A stretch of DNA of 19,688 nucleotides from an uncultured Treponema sp. (GCA_937900125.1 CALCEK010000042.1:1-19688); one strand, 5' to 3'; shown: positions 1-7,095, counted from the first letter of the stretch. Notes: generated by a model from the sequence alone, not told the origin. Numbers and translations are program-made.

Positions 1-50
1 GGCGACCACCGAGATCTACACTCTTTCCCTACACGACGCTCTTCCGATCT
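1..50 (+). other. Illumina adapter contamination
   Basis: These 50 bases match, from memory, the last 50 bases of the Illumina P5/TruSeq universal adapter: they start GGCGACCACCGAGATCTACA and end in GCTCTTCCGATCT. The match stops exactly where the mnmG reading frame begins at base 51. This is a library artefact left on a contig end, not genomic DNA. It should be trimmed. Confidence 0.98.
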
Positions 51-506
51 GCCAGGAATTGTTCCGCTCGCCGCCCCAGAATCAGAATTAGGCGGAAGAG
101 GCGTGTCGCTTGAAACAGTCAAAATGTCTGTAACGGTGTCCATTAAAATGTGAATATTCGGCTCTGTTTCAACAGTTTTTCTTGCAAGCGAAGAATATAG
201 CAATTTGTCCGCTTGACTTCTTGGCGACTGAACTGCAGGTCCGCGGCTTTTGTTTAACATTCTAAATTGAATCATACTTTTGTCTATGAGATGCGCCATT
301 TCGCCACCTAGCGCGTCAAGTTCGCGGACAATATTTCCTTTTGCAATTCCGCCGATTGATGGATTGCAACTCATTCGCGCAATAGCATCGGGGCTTTGTG
401 TTACCAAAACAGTTTTTAATCCTTTTCGCGCACAAGAAAGGGCTGCCTCAATACCCGCGTGTCCCGCGCCACAAACTGCAACATCAAAAAAATCGTAAAA
501 AGCCAT
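51..506 (-). CDS. mnmG: MnmG (GidA), tRNA U34 carboxymethylaminomethyl modification enzyme, 5' part only
   Basis: This is the N-terminal 152 residues of the FAD- and NADH-dependent subunit that, with GTPase MnmE, installs the cmnm5 group on wobble U34 of certain tRNAs. Visible signatures are the FAD-binding GAGHAG at residues 13-18, followed by SCNPSIGGIAKG and LNKSRGPAVQSPRSQAD, both strongly conserved in MnmG. The rest of the roughly 600-aa protein is missing because the contig ends in adapter at base 50. Residues after about 132 (SSDTPLPPNSDSGAASG) look like a low-complexity insertion in the usual region. The ATG at 506-504 is chosen because translation starts MAFYDFFDVAVCGAGHAG. A TATAAT (513-518) lies only 6 nt upstream and there is no convincing Shine-Dalgarno, so a leaderless mRNA is possible. 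Confidence 0.93.
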
Positions 507-512
507 AACTTC

Positions 513-518
513 ATTATA
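513..518 (-). promoter_or_regulatory. Putative -10 box of mnmG, leaderless geometry
   Basis: TATAAT on the minus strand ends 6 nt before the mnmG ATG, so transcription would begin at or next to the start codon. The hexamer 17 bp further upstream, TTCCAC (536-541), is a poor -35 match. Confidence 0.4.
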
Positions 519-568
519 AAAAATTCCGCATTTTTGTGGAAGTACGAATGCCCCCGCTGTTGCGCACC

Positions 569-584
569 TGCGCTATTACGCTGA
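569..584 (+). repeat. Short intergenic repeat TGCGCTATTACGCTGA
   Basis: This 16-mer matches TGCGCTGTTACGCTAA at 4006-4021 in 14 of 16 positions. Both copies lie in short, unusually GC-rich, C-rich intergenic patches. The gap between mnmG and the 193-aa gene (507-614) otherwise holds only the mnmG -10 box. Confidence 0.5.
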
Positions 585-614
585 CTGCCCCGCACTTTTG
601 CAAAACAGCGTAGG

Positions 615-1196
615 TTACTGTGGGTGGAAATTTGATTCAAGGACGGCGATAATTTCTTGTTCTTGGAAAGACCAGCTTACTTTTTTGGGAGAAACAAAAT
701 GCAAAGTCCAAATGGTTTCCAGATTTTTTTCCGTTGATTTTAAAATGGGAACAAAATCAGTTATTTGTTTACAATAACGCAACCAGCATTGCAAATAAAT
801 AAATTCTCCGCCCAATGTATAAATTTCTCGGTTTACAAGTGGCGAATGAACGGAATCTATTTTGATAAAAGTTTGGTTGTTTCCGATAGAATTATTCGCA
901 TCGTTTACGGCTTTAAACAAATTGTAAGCGCACAAAAGGTCTTTTTCATCATTATCGATTGCTTCGGCGGTGCGAGAAGTTTTTCCGAAAGTTCTAAACG
1001 GATTGACATATTTGTTGTAAGAAGAAATCGCCTCCGCTACAAAATCTTCTTCAAGGGCATTTATTTTTTGCTGAATAAGCGTATTTTCGTGAACAATGCG
1101 CACTTTTGAATCATCTGTACTTTGAGAAGAACGAGCGAAACGTTTTGCAAATTCCGAAAAAGCTTTTTGCGCAGTCATTTTTTCACCGTTCGCCAT
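615..1196 (-). CDS. Hypothetical protein, 193 aa
   Basis: I do not recognise this protein. It starts MANGEKMTAQKAFSEFAKRF and is largely charged and helical-looking in the first 90 residues. It has no signal peptide or membrane segment, and is mixed in the C-terminal half (VNREIYTLGGEFIYLQCWLR). The start at 1196 is set by a strong Shine-Dalgarno, GGAGG at 1201-1205, five bases upstream. An in-frame earlier ATG at 1238 is rejected because the extra residues would be encoded by the tRNA terminator. It lies between the tRNA-Gly terminator and mnmG on the same strand, 108 bp upstream of mnmG. It may be transcribed by read-through from the tRNA promoter, since I see no separate promoter. No function is proposed. 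Confidence 0.75.
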   Translation of the reverse strand: MANGEKMTAQKAFSEFAKRFARSSQSTDDSKVRIVHENTLIQQKINALEEDFVAEAISSYNKYVNPFRTFGKTSRTAEAIDNDEKDLLCAYNLFKAVNDANNSIGNNQTFIKIDSVHSPLVNREIYTLGGEFIYLQCWLRYCKQITDFVPILKSTEKNLETIWTLHFVSPKKVSWSFQEQEIIAVLESNFHPQ

Positions 1197-1211
1197 AAAT
1201 CCTCCAAAAAC

Positions 1212-1235
1212 AAAAAAACCTCCGCAAAACGGAGG
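1212..1235 (-). terminator. Rho-independent terminator after tRNA-Gly
   Basis: On the minus strand a 6-bp GC-rich stem (CCTCCG/CGGAGG, 1219-1224 with 1230-1235) with a 5-nt loop is followed by seven T residues. It starts 4 nt after the tRNA 3' end and finishes 6 nt before the Shine-Dalgarno of the next gene. Confidence 0.85.
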
Positions 1236-1238
1236 CAA

Positions 1239-1309
1239 AGCGGTAAACGGGAGTCGAACCCGCCTGTCGAGCTTGGGAAGCTAGCATAATACCGATATAT
1301 GATTACCGC
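1239..1309 (-). tRNA. tRNA-Gly, anticodon CCC
   Basis: The 71-nt sequence folds as a cloverleaf. The 7-bp acceptor stem is perfect (GCGGTAA/TTACCGC) with discriminator U. The D-arm has a 3-bp stem and a GG in the loop. The anticodon stem-loop is CTAGC-TTCCCAA-GCTCG with CCC at 1275-1277. The T-arm has a GCGGG/CCCGT stem and a TTCGACT loop. The anticodon stem has one U-C mismatch (second pair), and position 15 is U rather than a purine, so it is slightly irregular. CCA is not encoded. It reads GGG codons. Confidence 0.92.
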
Positions 1310-1319
1310 GTGTAGAATT

Positions 1320-1348
1320 ATAGTAGCAAAGGCAAAAGAAAATGTCAA
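1320..1348 (-). promoter_or_regulatory. tRNA-Gly promoter
   Basis: The minus strand has a perfect -35 TTGACA (1343-1348) and, 17 bp downstream, TACTAT (1320-1325), which leaves a start point a few bases before the tRNA. A perfect TATAAT overlaps at 1317-1322, but with a 20-bp spacer. Confidence 0.8.
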
Positions 1349-1398
1349 GCGATTTTAATTTTGCTACAAAAGTTTGTAAGTGGTAGGGGGCAGGGGGA

Positions 1399-1422
1399 AT
1401 TGGAAGATGGATTGGAAGACGG
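1399..1422 (+). repeat. Two-copy 12-bp tandem repeat
   Basis: ATTGGAAGATGG is followed directly by ATTGGAAGACGG (one mismatch), just 3' of the regulator's stop codon. No function is evident. Confidence 0.6.
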
Positions 1423-1423
1423 T

Positions 1424-2377
1424 TCAATTTGTTAGAAATAATTTTCGGCGTTCTGGTAAAAGTTCTACGTTTATTGGAAAATCATAGCTAAACTTTTCAT
1501 TGCAATCTACAGAAAGCCACGCTGCTAATTCGGCTTTGTCCAATGCTTCAAAAAGAGAAAACGCCCAGCAGAGACTCACTTTTGCCTCGGTATGTCGTTT
1601 TAATTTAGCAAGACCATAGCCTTTGTTAAACAGCAGGTAGGGGAAAACAGTAAGTTTTCCGTTTTCTTTGCAATATTCTATTCCCTCAATACACAATTCA
1701 ACCATATACACATATCGCTCTTGTCTACCAACAATAGTCGAAATATTATACAAAATAAGCGGGTATATTTTTAATTTTATTTCATTAAATTCTTCTTTTT
1801 CGTAAAACGATTTTAACTCAATGTAAATGCGCAATGCAAATTCTTGATTTCCTGTTTTATAAGAAAGCCAGGCAATCTGATTCAATATCAATTGCTCAAC
1901 ATATGTCATAAAAACAGAATCTATTTGTTTTTCCAATACAAAATTGGGTCGAGTAAAAGATAGCGCACGAATAAATTCTTGTAGCGAATCTTTTTCTGGC
2001 AAACCGTGATGCAAATCATAAAAAGCTTTAGCAAAAATGTAGAACTGGTTTTCAGAATCTGAATCTAAGCCTAATTTTTTGTAGCGCAAGAGTAGCGTTT
2101 CGTAGTTATATTTTGCTTCTGTTATATAAGAAAATATTTCTTCCTCAATAGCCTATTTTTGCGCCTCAACATCGGATACGGGAACGTTAAAAAGTTCCAA
2201 ATCAATACCTAAACGTTCTGAAATATATTGCAAAGTCTTGCGCGAAGGATTCTGCACACCGTTTTCTATTTTAGAAAGTGTAGGTAAAGAGCAAATTCCT
2301 TCACACAATGCTTGTTGTGATAATCCAGCTTTTTCTCTTGCAGCTCGTATTGTTCTTCCGATTGCGTAAACAGCCAT
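1424..2377 (-). pseudogene. XRE-HTH plus TPR regulator (RRNPP/PlcR-Rgg-like) interrupted by an in-frame TAG
   Basis: Residues 1-74 are a clear XRE/SinR-type helix-turn-helix (IRAAREKAGLSQQALCEG, then CSLPTLSKIENGVQNPS). The frame meets TAG at 2153-2155. It then continues with no other stop and no frame change for 21 codons into a 221-residue all-helical region typical of degenerate TPRs (for example LILYNISTIVGRQERYVY and LLFNKGYGLAKLKRHTEAK). The total is 317 codons, the normal size of RRNPP-type peptide-sensing regulators. The downstream part alone could only start at a TTG (2089) with no Shine-Dalgarno, so it is not a separate gene. TAG ends no other gene in the window (11 TAA and 3 TGA otherwise). 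One substitution, or a sequencing error, would explain it. The ATG at 2377 directly follows the stop of the 45-aa peptide gene, whose last codons supply the GGGAGA ribosome-binding site. Confidence 0.85.
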
Positions 2378-2515
2378 TTATCTCCCATTAGTTTCAGGCG
2401 GATATGCTATTATACAGCCAGAATCTCCTTCCTGATTTTGTGTATTATATACATTAGAACAGGAACTTGCAAGTACCACCATTACAGCACAAAAAACTAA
2501 AACTAATTTTTTCAT
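2378..2515 (-). CDS. Small secreted or lipoprotein-like peptide, 45 aa, next to the HTH-TPR regulator
   Basis: The protein begins MKKLVLVFCAVMVVLASSCS: a basic N-terminus, a hydrophobic core, and LASSC, an acceptable spirochaetal lipobox with Cys19 as the lipidated residue. The mature part would be only 27 residues, ending IIAYPPETNGR. Translation is supported by AAGGTGG (2523-2529) 7 nt upstream of ATG 2515. Its TAA is immediately followed by the ATG of the regulator, so the two are almost certainly cotranscribed. A tiny exported peptide joined to an HTH-TPR regulator resembles PapR/PlcR-type arrangements of Firmicutes. It could instead be an ordinary small lipoprotein. Which residues would signal, if any, cannot be told. 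Confidence 0.68.
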   Translation of the reverse strand: MKKLVLVFCAVMVVLASSCSNVYNTQNQEGDSGCIIAYPPETNGR

Positions 2516-2531
2516 TGTTTAACCACCTTAT

Positions 2532-2560
2532 CTTATAGATTTTTTTAGCATATTGCACAA
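2532..2560 (-). promoter_or_regulatory. Candidate promoter of the peptide-regulator pair
   Basis: The minus strand shows TTGTGC (2555-2560), a 17-bp spacer and TATAAG (2532-2537), 16 nt upstream of the peptide ATG. The -10 is good and the -35 is weak. It lies next to the palindrome at 2574-2619. Confidence 0.4.
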
Positions 2561-2573
2561 AAAAAAGAGCCTG

Positions 2574-2619
2574 TCTATAACGTTTGACGAAAATTTAAAT
2601 TTTCGTCAAACGTTATAGA
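2574..2619. repeat. Perfect 46-bp palindrome in the divergent intergenic region
   Basis: The 23 bases at 2574-2596 are the exact reverse complement of 2597-2619, with no spacer. The centre is AATTTAAATT and the inner arm is TTTGACGAAAATTT. In RNA the stem would extend by two G-U pairs. It lies between the minus-strand peptide gene and the plus-strand transporter, where no terminator is needed. It may be an operator, a hairpin mobile-element remnant or a cruciform site. The 2516-2765 gap otherwise holds only promoter and ribosome-binding sequences. Confidence 0.97.
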
Positions 2620-2765
2620 TGACAATAAAACTCAAACCTATACTAAAAGCACAAAACAATATTGATTGTATCATAGTATAAAAACTATTCGGAAGCTTTA
2701 GCTTTAGAACAGGTTACTTTAAAATACTTTCATTTACAGGCATATTTTTCTAAACGGAGTTTTTT

Positions 2766-3954
2766 ATGGCTTTACAAAAAAAAGCGGAATTTATTTTATT
2801 CGCAAAGGCTTTTTTGAATTCGCTGGTGTTTTTTGCGCCAGTTGCACTTTTAGTGCGCACAAGATGCGGTATTGATTCGCATCAGATTTTTATTTTGCAG
2901 GCAATTTTATCGCTTGCAATTTTTTGCTTTGAGATTCCCTGTGGATTTTTAACGGACAAAATCGGCTACAAAAAAACTATTGTTCTATCGCAATTCTTTT
3001 TGTGCGCAGTGCGGCTGATTTTTTTGCTTGGCGGAAATTTCTTTATGTTCGCATTTGCGGCAATATTAGAATCATTTTCGTACTGTTTTGAATCTGGCAC
3101 AATGGATTCTTATATGTACAAAATCTACAACGAAGAAAACTTTATGGTAAAAAGCGCAGTAATGGGAAACTGGGCTACTGCGGGTTTTATCGTAAGCACG
3201 ATTCTTTTTATTCCAATGAACAAGTTTTTAGGACTTGAAGCTCTGATTCTTTGGACGCTCGTAGGACACACACTTGCGCTTGTGGCTTCATTTTTTCTTC
3301 CTGATGAAAAACGTTTTTCCGCATTACCAAAGGAAAAGCAAGAATCAAGTAAACAAGTTTTGCGTTCAATGGGAGTTTTTATAAAAAAAATCCTTACCAA
3401 ACAAATGATTTTGGTGTTCTTTTTTACAAGTTTTTTGTCGCTCGGAGTTTTCATAATCAATTTTTTCTACATCGTAAAATTGGAAGAAATTGGAATCAGC
3501 GATGAATGGATGAGCGGGATCATTTTAGCATATTCATCAATAGAATTGCTTTCTCCATTCATTTTAAAACGGATTGCAAAATTCAACAGCGCAAAAGTTT
3601 TGTCCATAGAAATTTTTGATTATTGCATTTTTCTTGGCACTGCTCGCGTTTTTTACAAATTACGCAGTTTTTATTCCGATGCTTCTTCTTCCGCTTTTGA
3701 TGTCGCTTCCTGGCACATTGCTTTCCGCAGTTGAAAACAAAATTGTTGGCGCGCTCAACTTAGATTCCGAACGGGCAACAACGCTTTCTATTTTAAGCCA
3801 AGGGCAAAACATTATGGATATTCTCTTTTTGTTTACGGCAAGCGCAATTCCCGACCGCACAATTTCCATTTTATTCTACTTCATTGCAATAACCTTTGCC
3901 ATTTTGGGATTCCTTACTTTCGCGCTTAGAAAAACCTCTTTTGGCAATTTCTAA
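2766..3954 (+). pseudogene. MFS transporter disrupted by a one-base frameshift
   Basis: The N-terminal part (from 2766, preceded by GGAG at 2756-2759) is a multi-pass membrane protein. The MFS loop 2-3 motif reads GFLTDKIGYKK at residues 60-70. The original frame runs to a TGA at 3732-3734, but after the T-run at 3613-3617 it becomes non-membrane sequence (YKLRSFYSDASSSAF). Removing one T from that run joins it to the +1-frame segment ending at 3954. That segment is again hydrophobic and transporter-like (LIIAFFLALLAFFTNY, then LSILSQGQNIMDILFLF). The repaired product is 395 aa, the usual MFS size. The substrate is unknown. It is transcribed divergently from the peptide-regulator pair, so it could be that regulator's target. 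The lesion may be genuine or a homopolymer error. Confidence 0.88.
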
Positions 3955-4150
3955 AATCTGCCCGCACAGTGTTAGCGTAACAAACGCACTTGTCTGCAAA
4001 ACCAGTGCGCTGTTACGCTAAGTTCGCCCCCTTGCAAACAAACGTGCGCTGTCCGCCGCCCGCAAACCGTTGCACTTCTCCGCTTACCCCGCGCCCGCGT
4101 CTGCGCCCCTGCGCAATATCTCGCTTCCAAACACTGTTCACTGAAAACTA
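3955..4150. repeat. GC-rich, C-rich intergenic element with inverted repeat
   Basis: This stretch is markedly richer in C and G than its AT-rich flanks (GCGCTGTCCGCCGCCCGC and similar). It contains an imperfect hairpin at 3972-4021: an 11-bp stem (TTAGCGTAACA with TGTTACGCTAA), a small internal loop, then a 6-bp stem (CGCACT/AGTGCG) with a 13-nt loop. No T-run follows, so it is not a standard terminator. TGCGCTGTTACGCTAA (4006-4021) recurs near 569-584. I see no open reading frame. Confidence 0.6.
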
Positions 4151-4192
4151 ATAAGTGCTAGCGGCCTACTGGTTATTTTTTCGATTTTGCAT

Positions 4193-4198
4193 TATAAT
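4193..4198 (+). promoter_or_regulatory. Putative -10 box of nadE, leaderless geometry
   Basis: A perfect TATAAT ends 6 nt before the ATG at 4205, placing the expected transcription start at the start codon. The -35 region (TGGTTA, 4170-4175, 17-bp spacer) is weak. No Shine-Dalgarno precedes the ATG. Confidence 0.55.
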
Positions 4199-4204
4199 TG
4201 CACT

Positions 4205-6238
4205 ATGAATTTTGGAATTTTAAGAGTAGCCTGCGCAAGCCCTAAATTGATTGTGGGAAATTGCGAATATAATGTTAACGAAATAATTAAAATCGTAAAA
4301 AAAGCAGACCAAAAAAAAGTTCGGCTTTTAGCACTTCCTGAACTTTGCATAACGGGGTACACTTGCGCCGATTTATTTTTACAGCAGACCTTGCGAAAAT
4401 CAGCATTAGAAAACTTAAAAAAACTTGCCCGCGAAACTGCGGAAACAGAAGTGCTTTTTACCGCGGGACTTCCTTTTGAAATCCGTGGAATTTTGTACAA
4501 CTGTTCGGCATTTATTCACAAAGGAAAAATTCTCGCGCTAATTCCAAAAACTTTCATTCCGAATTATTCTGAGTTTTACGAAAGCCGCTGGTTTTCTTCA
4601 GCTTCAGAAAAATTAAATGGCGATTTATCGCTTGGGGACGATTTTGACGAAGTTTGTTTTGGAAGCAACATTTTGTTAGAAGACAAAAACGATTTATCAA
4701 TCAAAATTGCACTTGAAATTTGCGAAGACCTTTGGGTGCCACAGTCGCCATCTTTGCGCCATGCGTTAAACGGAGCAACAATCATCGTAAACACCAGTGC
4801 CTCAAATGAAGTTGTCGGCAAAGCGGATTATCGCAGACTTTTAGTTCGCGCCCATTCGGCAAAAACAATAACCGCCTATCTTTACGCAAGCGCAGGCAGA
4901 GATGAAAGCACAACCGATTTGGTGTTTGGGGCGCACAACCTAATTTCTTTAAATGGAACTTGCGTTTCAGAAGCAGAGCCATTTTCCGATTCTGAGGATT
5001 CATTTATTTGTGCCGATTTAGATATGGAAAAAATCGTCCAAGAAAGAATCAGAGTCCGCACATTTTCCGAAAACACCAAAATGGCTACGGAAGATTATTC
5101 CGACTACAGAATTATTCCAATTGAATTAGCCGACAATGGTTTTGCCCACAAAAGTTCTAGCCACACAATAGGTTTTGACCCTTCGCTAAAATCCGCGTCC
5201 ATAACGGAAGACAAACTTTTAACTTCTCCCGCAAAACACCCATTTGTTCCAAAAGAAGATTCTGAACTTTTTGCGCGTTGCCGCGAAGTTGTAGAAATGC
5301 AGGCAGAAGGACTTTCTAAACGGCTTAGGCACACTTTATGCAAAACAGCGGTCATCGGCTTAAGCGGCGGTTTAGATTCAACTTTGGCAATTTTGGTAAC
5401 AGAACGCGCATTTGAAAAATGCTCTTTAGAAAAAAGCGGAATTGTAGCGGTAACAATGCCAGGCTTTGGAACTACAGACCGAACGTATACAAACGCTTGC
5501 GCACTTGCAAAAGCAATTGGGGCTACCCTAAAAGAAATTCCAATTTCAAAAGCGGTTTTGCAACACTTTAAAGACATTGGGCAAGATAAAGACGTTCACG
5601 ATGTAACTTACGAAAATGCCCAAGCGCGAGAGAGAACACAAATCTTAATGGACATTGCAAATCAAAACGGCGCTCTTGTAATTGGAACGGGCGATTTAAG
5701 CGAATTGGCTTTAGGCTGGTGCACTTACAATGCAGACCAAATGAGTATGTACGGCGTAAACAGCTCAATTCCAAAAACGCTTGTAAAACATTTAGTTTCT
5801 TACTTTGCACAACTTTACGAAAACTCAAACAAAAAAGAAAGTGCAGATATTTTGCGCGACATTCTTTTAACTCCCGTAAGTCCAGAATTGCTTCCGCCAG
5901 AAAACGGCACAATCAGCCAAAAAACTGAAGAACTCGTTGGACCTTATGAGTTGCACGATTTTTTTCTTTACTATATGTTGCGTTGGGGATTTTCGCCGAA
6001 AAAAATATTCTTCCTTGCAAAAAACGCATTTCCACAAAAAAACGCAGAAGAAATTTTACGTTGGCAAAATGCCTTTTACCGAAGATTTTTTTCTCAGCAG
6101 TTTAAACGCAGTTGTATGCCCGATGGCGCAAAAGTCGGCACGGTAAATCTTTCTCCGCGGGGCGATTGGAGAATGCCGAGCGACGCAAGCGCAGCGTTGT
6201 GGATTTCGGAACTCGAATCTTTAAAAGAGGAATTGTAA
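4205..6238 (+). CDS. nadE: Glutamine-dependent NAD+ synthetase
   Basis: This enzyme makes NAD+ from deamido-NAD+ with ATP, using ammonia released from glutamine by its own N-terminal domain. The nitrilase-type glutaminase domain (about residues 1-280) shows the catalytic triad Glu46 (ALPELCITGY), Lys115 (IPKTFIPNYSEFYE) and Cys173 (LEICEDLW). The synthetase domain has the ATP pyrophosphatase loop SGGLDS at 387-392, then GTGDLSELALGWCTYNADQ. The length of 677 aa is normal for the two-domain form. ATG 4205 is chosen because the earlier in-frame TTG (4187) lies upstream of the -10 box and outside the expected transcript. The gene overlaps rlmJ by one base (TAATG), so the two are coupled. Confidence 0.96.
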   Translation: MNFGILRVACASPKLIVGNCEYNVNEIIKIVKKADQKKVRLLALPELCITGYTCADLFLQQTLRKSALENLKKLARETAETEVLFTAGLPFEIRGILYNCSAFIHKGKILALIPKTFIPNYSEFYESRWFSSASEKLNGDLSLGDDFDEVCFGSNILLEDKNDLSIKIALEICEDLWVPQSPSLRHALNGATIIVNTSASNEVVGKADYRRLLVRAHSAKTITAYLYASAGRDESTTDLVFGAHNLISLNGTCVSEAEPFSDSEDSFICADLDMEKIVQERIRVRTFSENTKMATEDYSDYRIIPIELADNGFAHKSSSHTIGFDPSLKSASITEDKLLTSPAKHPFVPKEDSELFARCREVVEMQAEGLSKRLRHTLCKTAVIGLSGGLDSTLAILVTERAFEKCSLEKSGIVAVTMPGFGTTDRTYTNACALAKAIGATLKEIPISKAVLQHFKDIGQDKDVHDVTYENAQARERTQILMDIANQNGALVIGTGDLSELALGWCTYNADQMSMYGVNSSIPKTLVKHLVSYFAQLYENSNKKESADILRDILLTPVSPELLPPENGTISQKTEELVGPYELHDFFLYYMLRWGFSPKKIFFLAKNAFPQKNAEEILRWQNAFYRRFFSQQFKRSCMPDGAKVGTVNLSPRGDWRMPSDASAALWISELESLKEEL

Positions 6239-7095
6239 TGCTTTCGTACCAACACGAATATCATGCGGGAAACGGTGCGGATGTTTTAAAACACATTTGC
6301 CTTGTACAAATTTTAAAATCGCTAACAAAAAAAGAAAAGCCCTTTACAATAATTGATTCTCATTCTGGTTCTGGGGTTTTTGATTTAAACGATTCGATGG
6401 CAAAAAAAACTTTAGAATCAGAATCTGGTGTGCTAAGATTAAGGGACTTTTGCAAAAAAAATGGGGACTCAATTCCAGAGTGCGTTTTGGATTATTTAAA
6501 AGTTCAAAATCCCTACTTGGACAAAAATCGCTACGCTGGCAGTCCAGAGATAGCTTATAATTTTTCAAAAAAAGGCGACCGCTTAGATTTTATTGAATTG
6601 CATCCCTTTTCTTACGCAAAGTTACAAACTCGTTTTGAAAAACAAAAAGAAAATGCTCCGCGTGTATTTCTACATAATACCGACACTTACAAAAGCATAA
6701 ACGCACTTATTCCGCCAAAAATAAAACGCGGTCTTGTTTTGTGCGATCCTAGCTACGAAGAAGCTTCCGATTGGCAAAACGCAGAATCGCTTGTAAAAAC
6801 GGTTCACAAAAAATGGAACACGGCAATAATCGCACTTTGGTATCCGCTTCTTGCAAAAGAAAAAAATGCAAGCGCAAAACTTATTTCCGCTTTAGAAAAC
6901 CAAGTAAAAATCGGCTTACACCCCGCCGAATGTTTTAGCGTAGAACTTGTTCTAAAAGACATAAAAGAATTTTCTAAAGAGTCAAAAGCAAACCTTTACG
7001 GAAGCGGAATGTTTGTAATAAATCCGCCGTGGCACTTAAAAGAAAATTTAGAACTTGCCATTCCATTTTTGCGTTCAGCTTTAGGGACTTTCTAA
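6238..7095 (+). CDS. rlmJ: 23S rRNA (adenine-2030-N6)-methyltransferase RlmJ
   Basis: This is a SAM-dependent methyltransferase of the RlmJ/YhiR family, which modifies A2030 of 23S rRNA before ribosome assembly. The N-terminus MLSYQHEYHAGNGADVLKH is a near-match to the family signature. The SAM-binding motif is DSHSGSG at 40-46, TELHP-type sequence appears as IELHP, and the C-terminus has SGMFVINPPW. The catalytic motif reads DPSY (170-173) where E. coli has DPPY. The 285-aa length fits. The start at 6238 overlaps the nadE stop and has AGAGGA upstream. A longer in-frame start at 6112 would lie inside nadE and is rejected. It converges on the beta-barrel gene with only 15 bp between stops. Confidence 0.94.
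   Translation: MLSYQHEYHAGNGADVLKHICLVQILKSLTKKEKPFTIIDSHSGSGVFDLNDSMAKKTLESESGVLRLRDFCKKNGDSIPECVLDYLKVQNPYLDKNRYAGSPEIAYNFSKKGDRLDFIELHPFSYAKLQTRFEKQKENAPRVFLHNTDTYKSINALIPPKIKRGLVLCDPSYEEASDWQNAESLVKTVHKKWNTAIIALWYPLLAKEKNASAKLISALENQVKIGLHPAECFSVELVLKDIKEFSKESKANLYGSGMFVINPPWHLKENLELAIPFLRSALGTF

Noticed and set aside
416..640. 74-aa minus-strand open frame overlapping the mnmG start
   Set aside because: It is in a different frame from the well-conserved MnmG sequence and shows no independent signal.
1197..1238. Longer N-terminus for the 193-aa protein from ATG 1238
   Set aside because: The extra codons are the tRNA terminator; GGAGG at 1201-1205 points to ATG 1196.
1424..2089. Separate TPR-protein gene starting at TTG 2089
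   Set aside because: No Shine-Dalgarno is present and the frame is continuous with the HTH gene apart from the TAG, so it is better read as the C-terminal part of one interrupted gene.
3972..4021. Rho-independent terminator of the MFS gene
   Set aside because: The stem is long but imperfect and has no T-run on either side; it is recorded as part of a repeat element instead.
5104..5577. 157-aa minus-strand open frame inside nadE
   Set aside because: It is antisense to conserved nadE coding sequence and has no recognisable domain or ribosome-binding site.
6112..6237. Upstream start of rlmJ inside nadE
   Set aside because: The added residues do not match the family; MLSYQHEYHAGN at 6238 is the conserved RlmJ start and overlaps the nadE stop.
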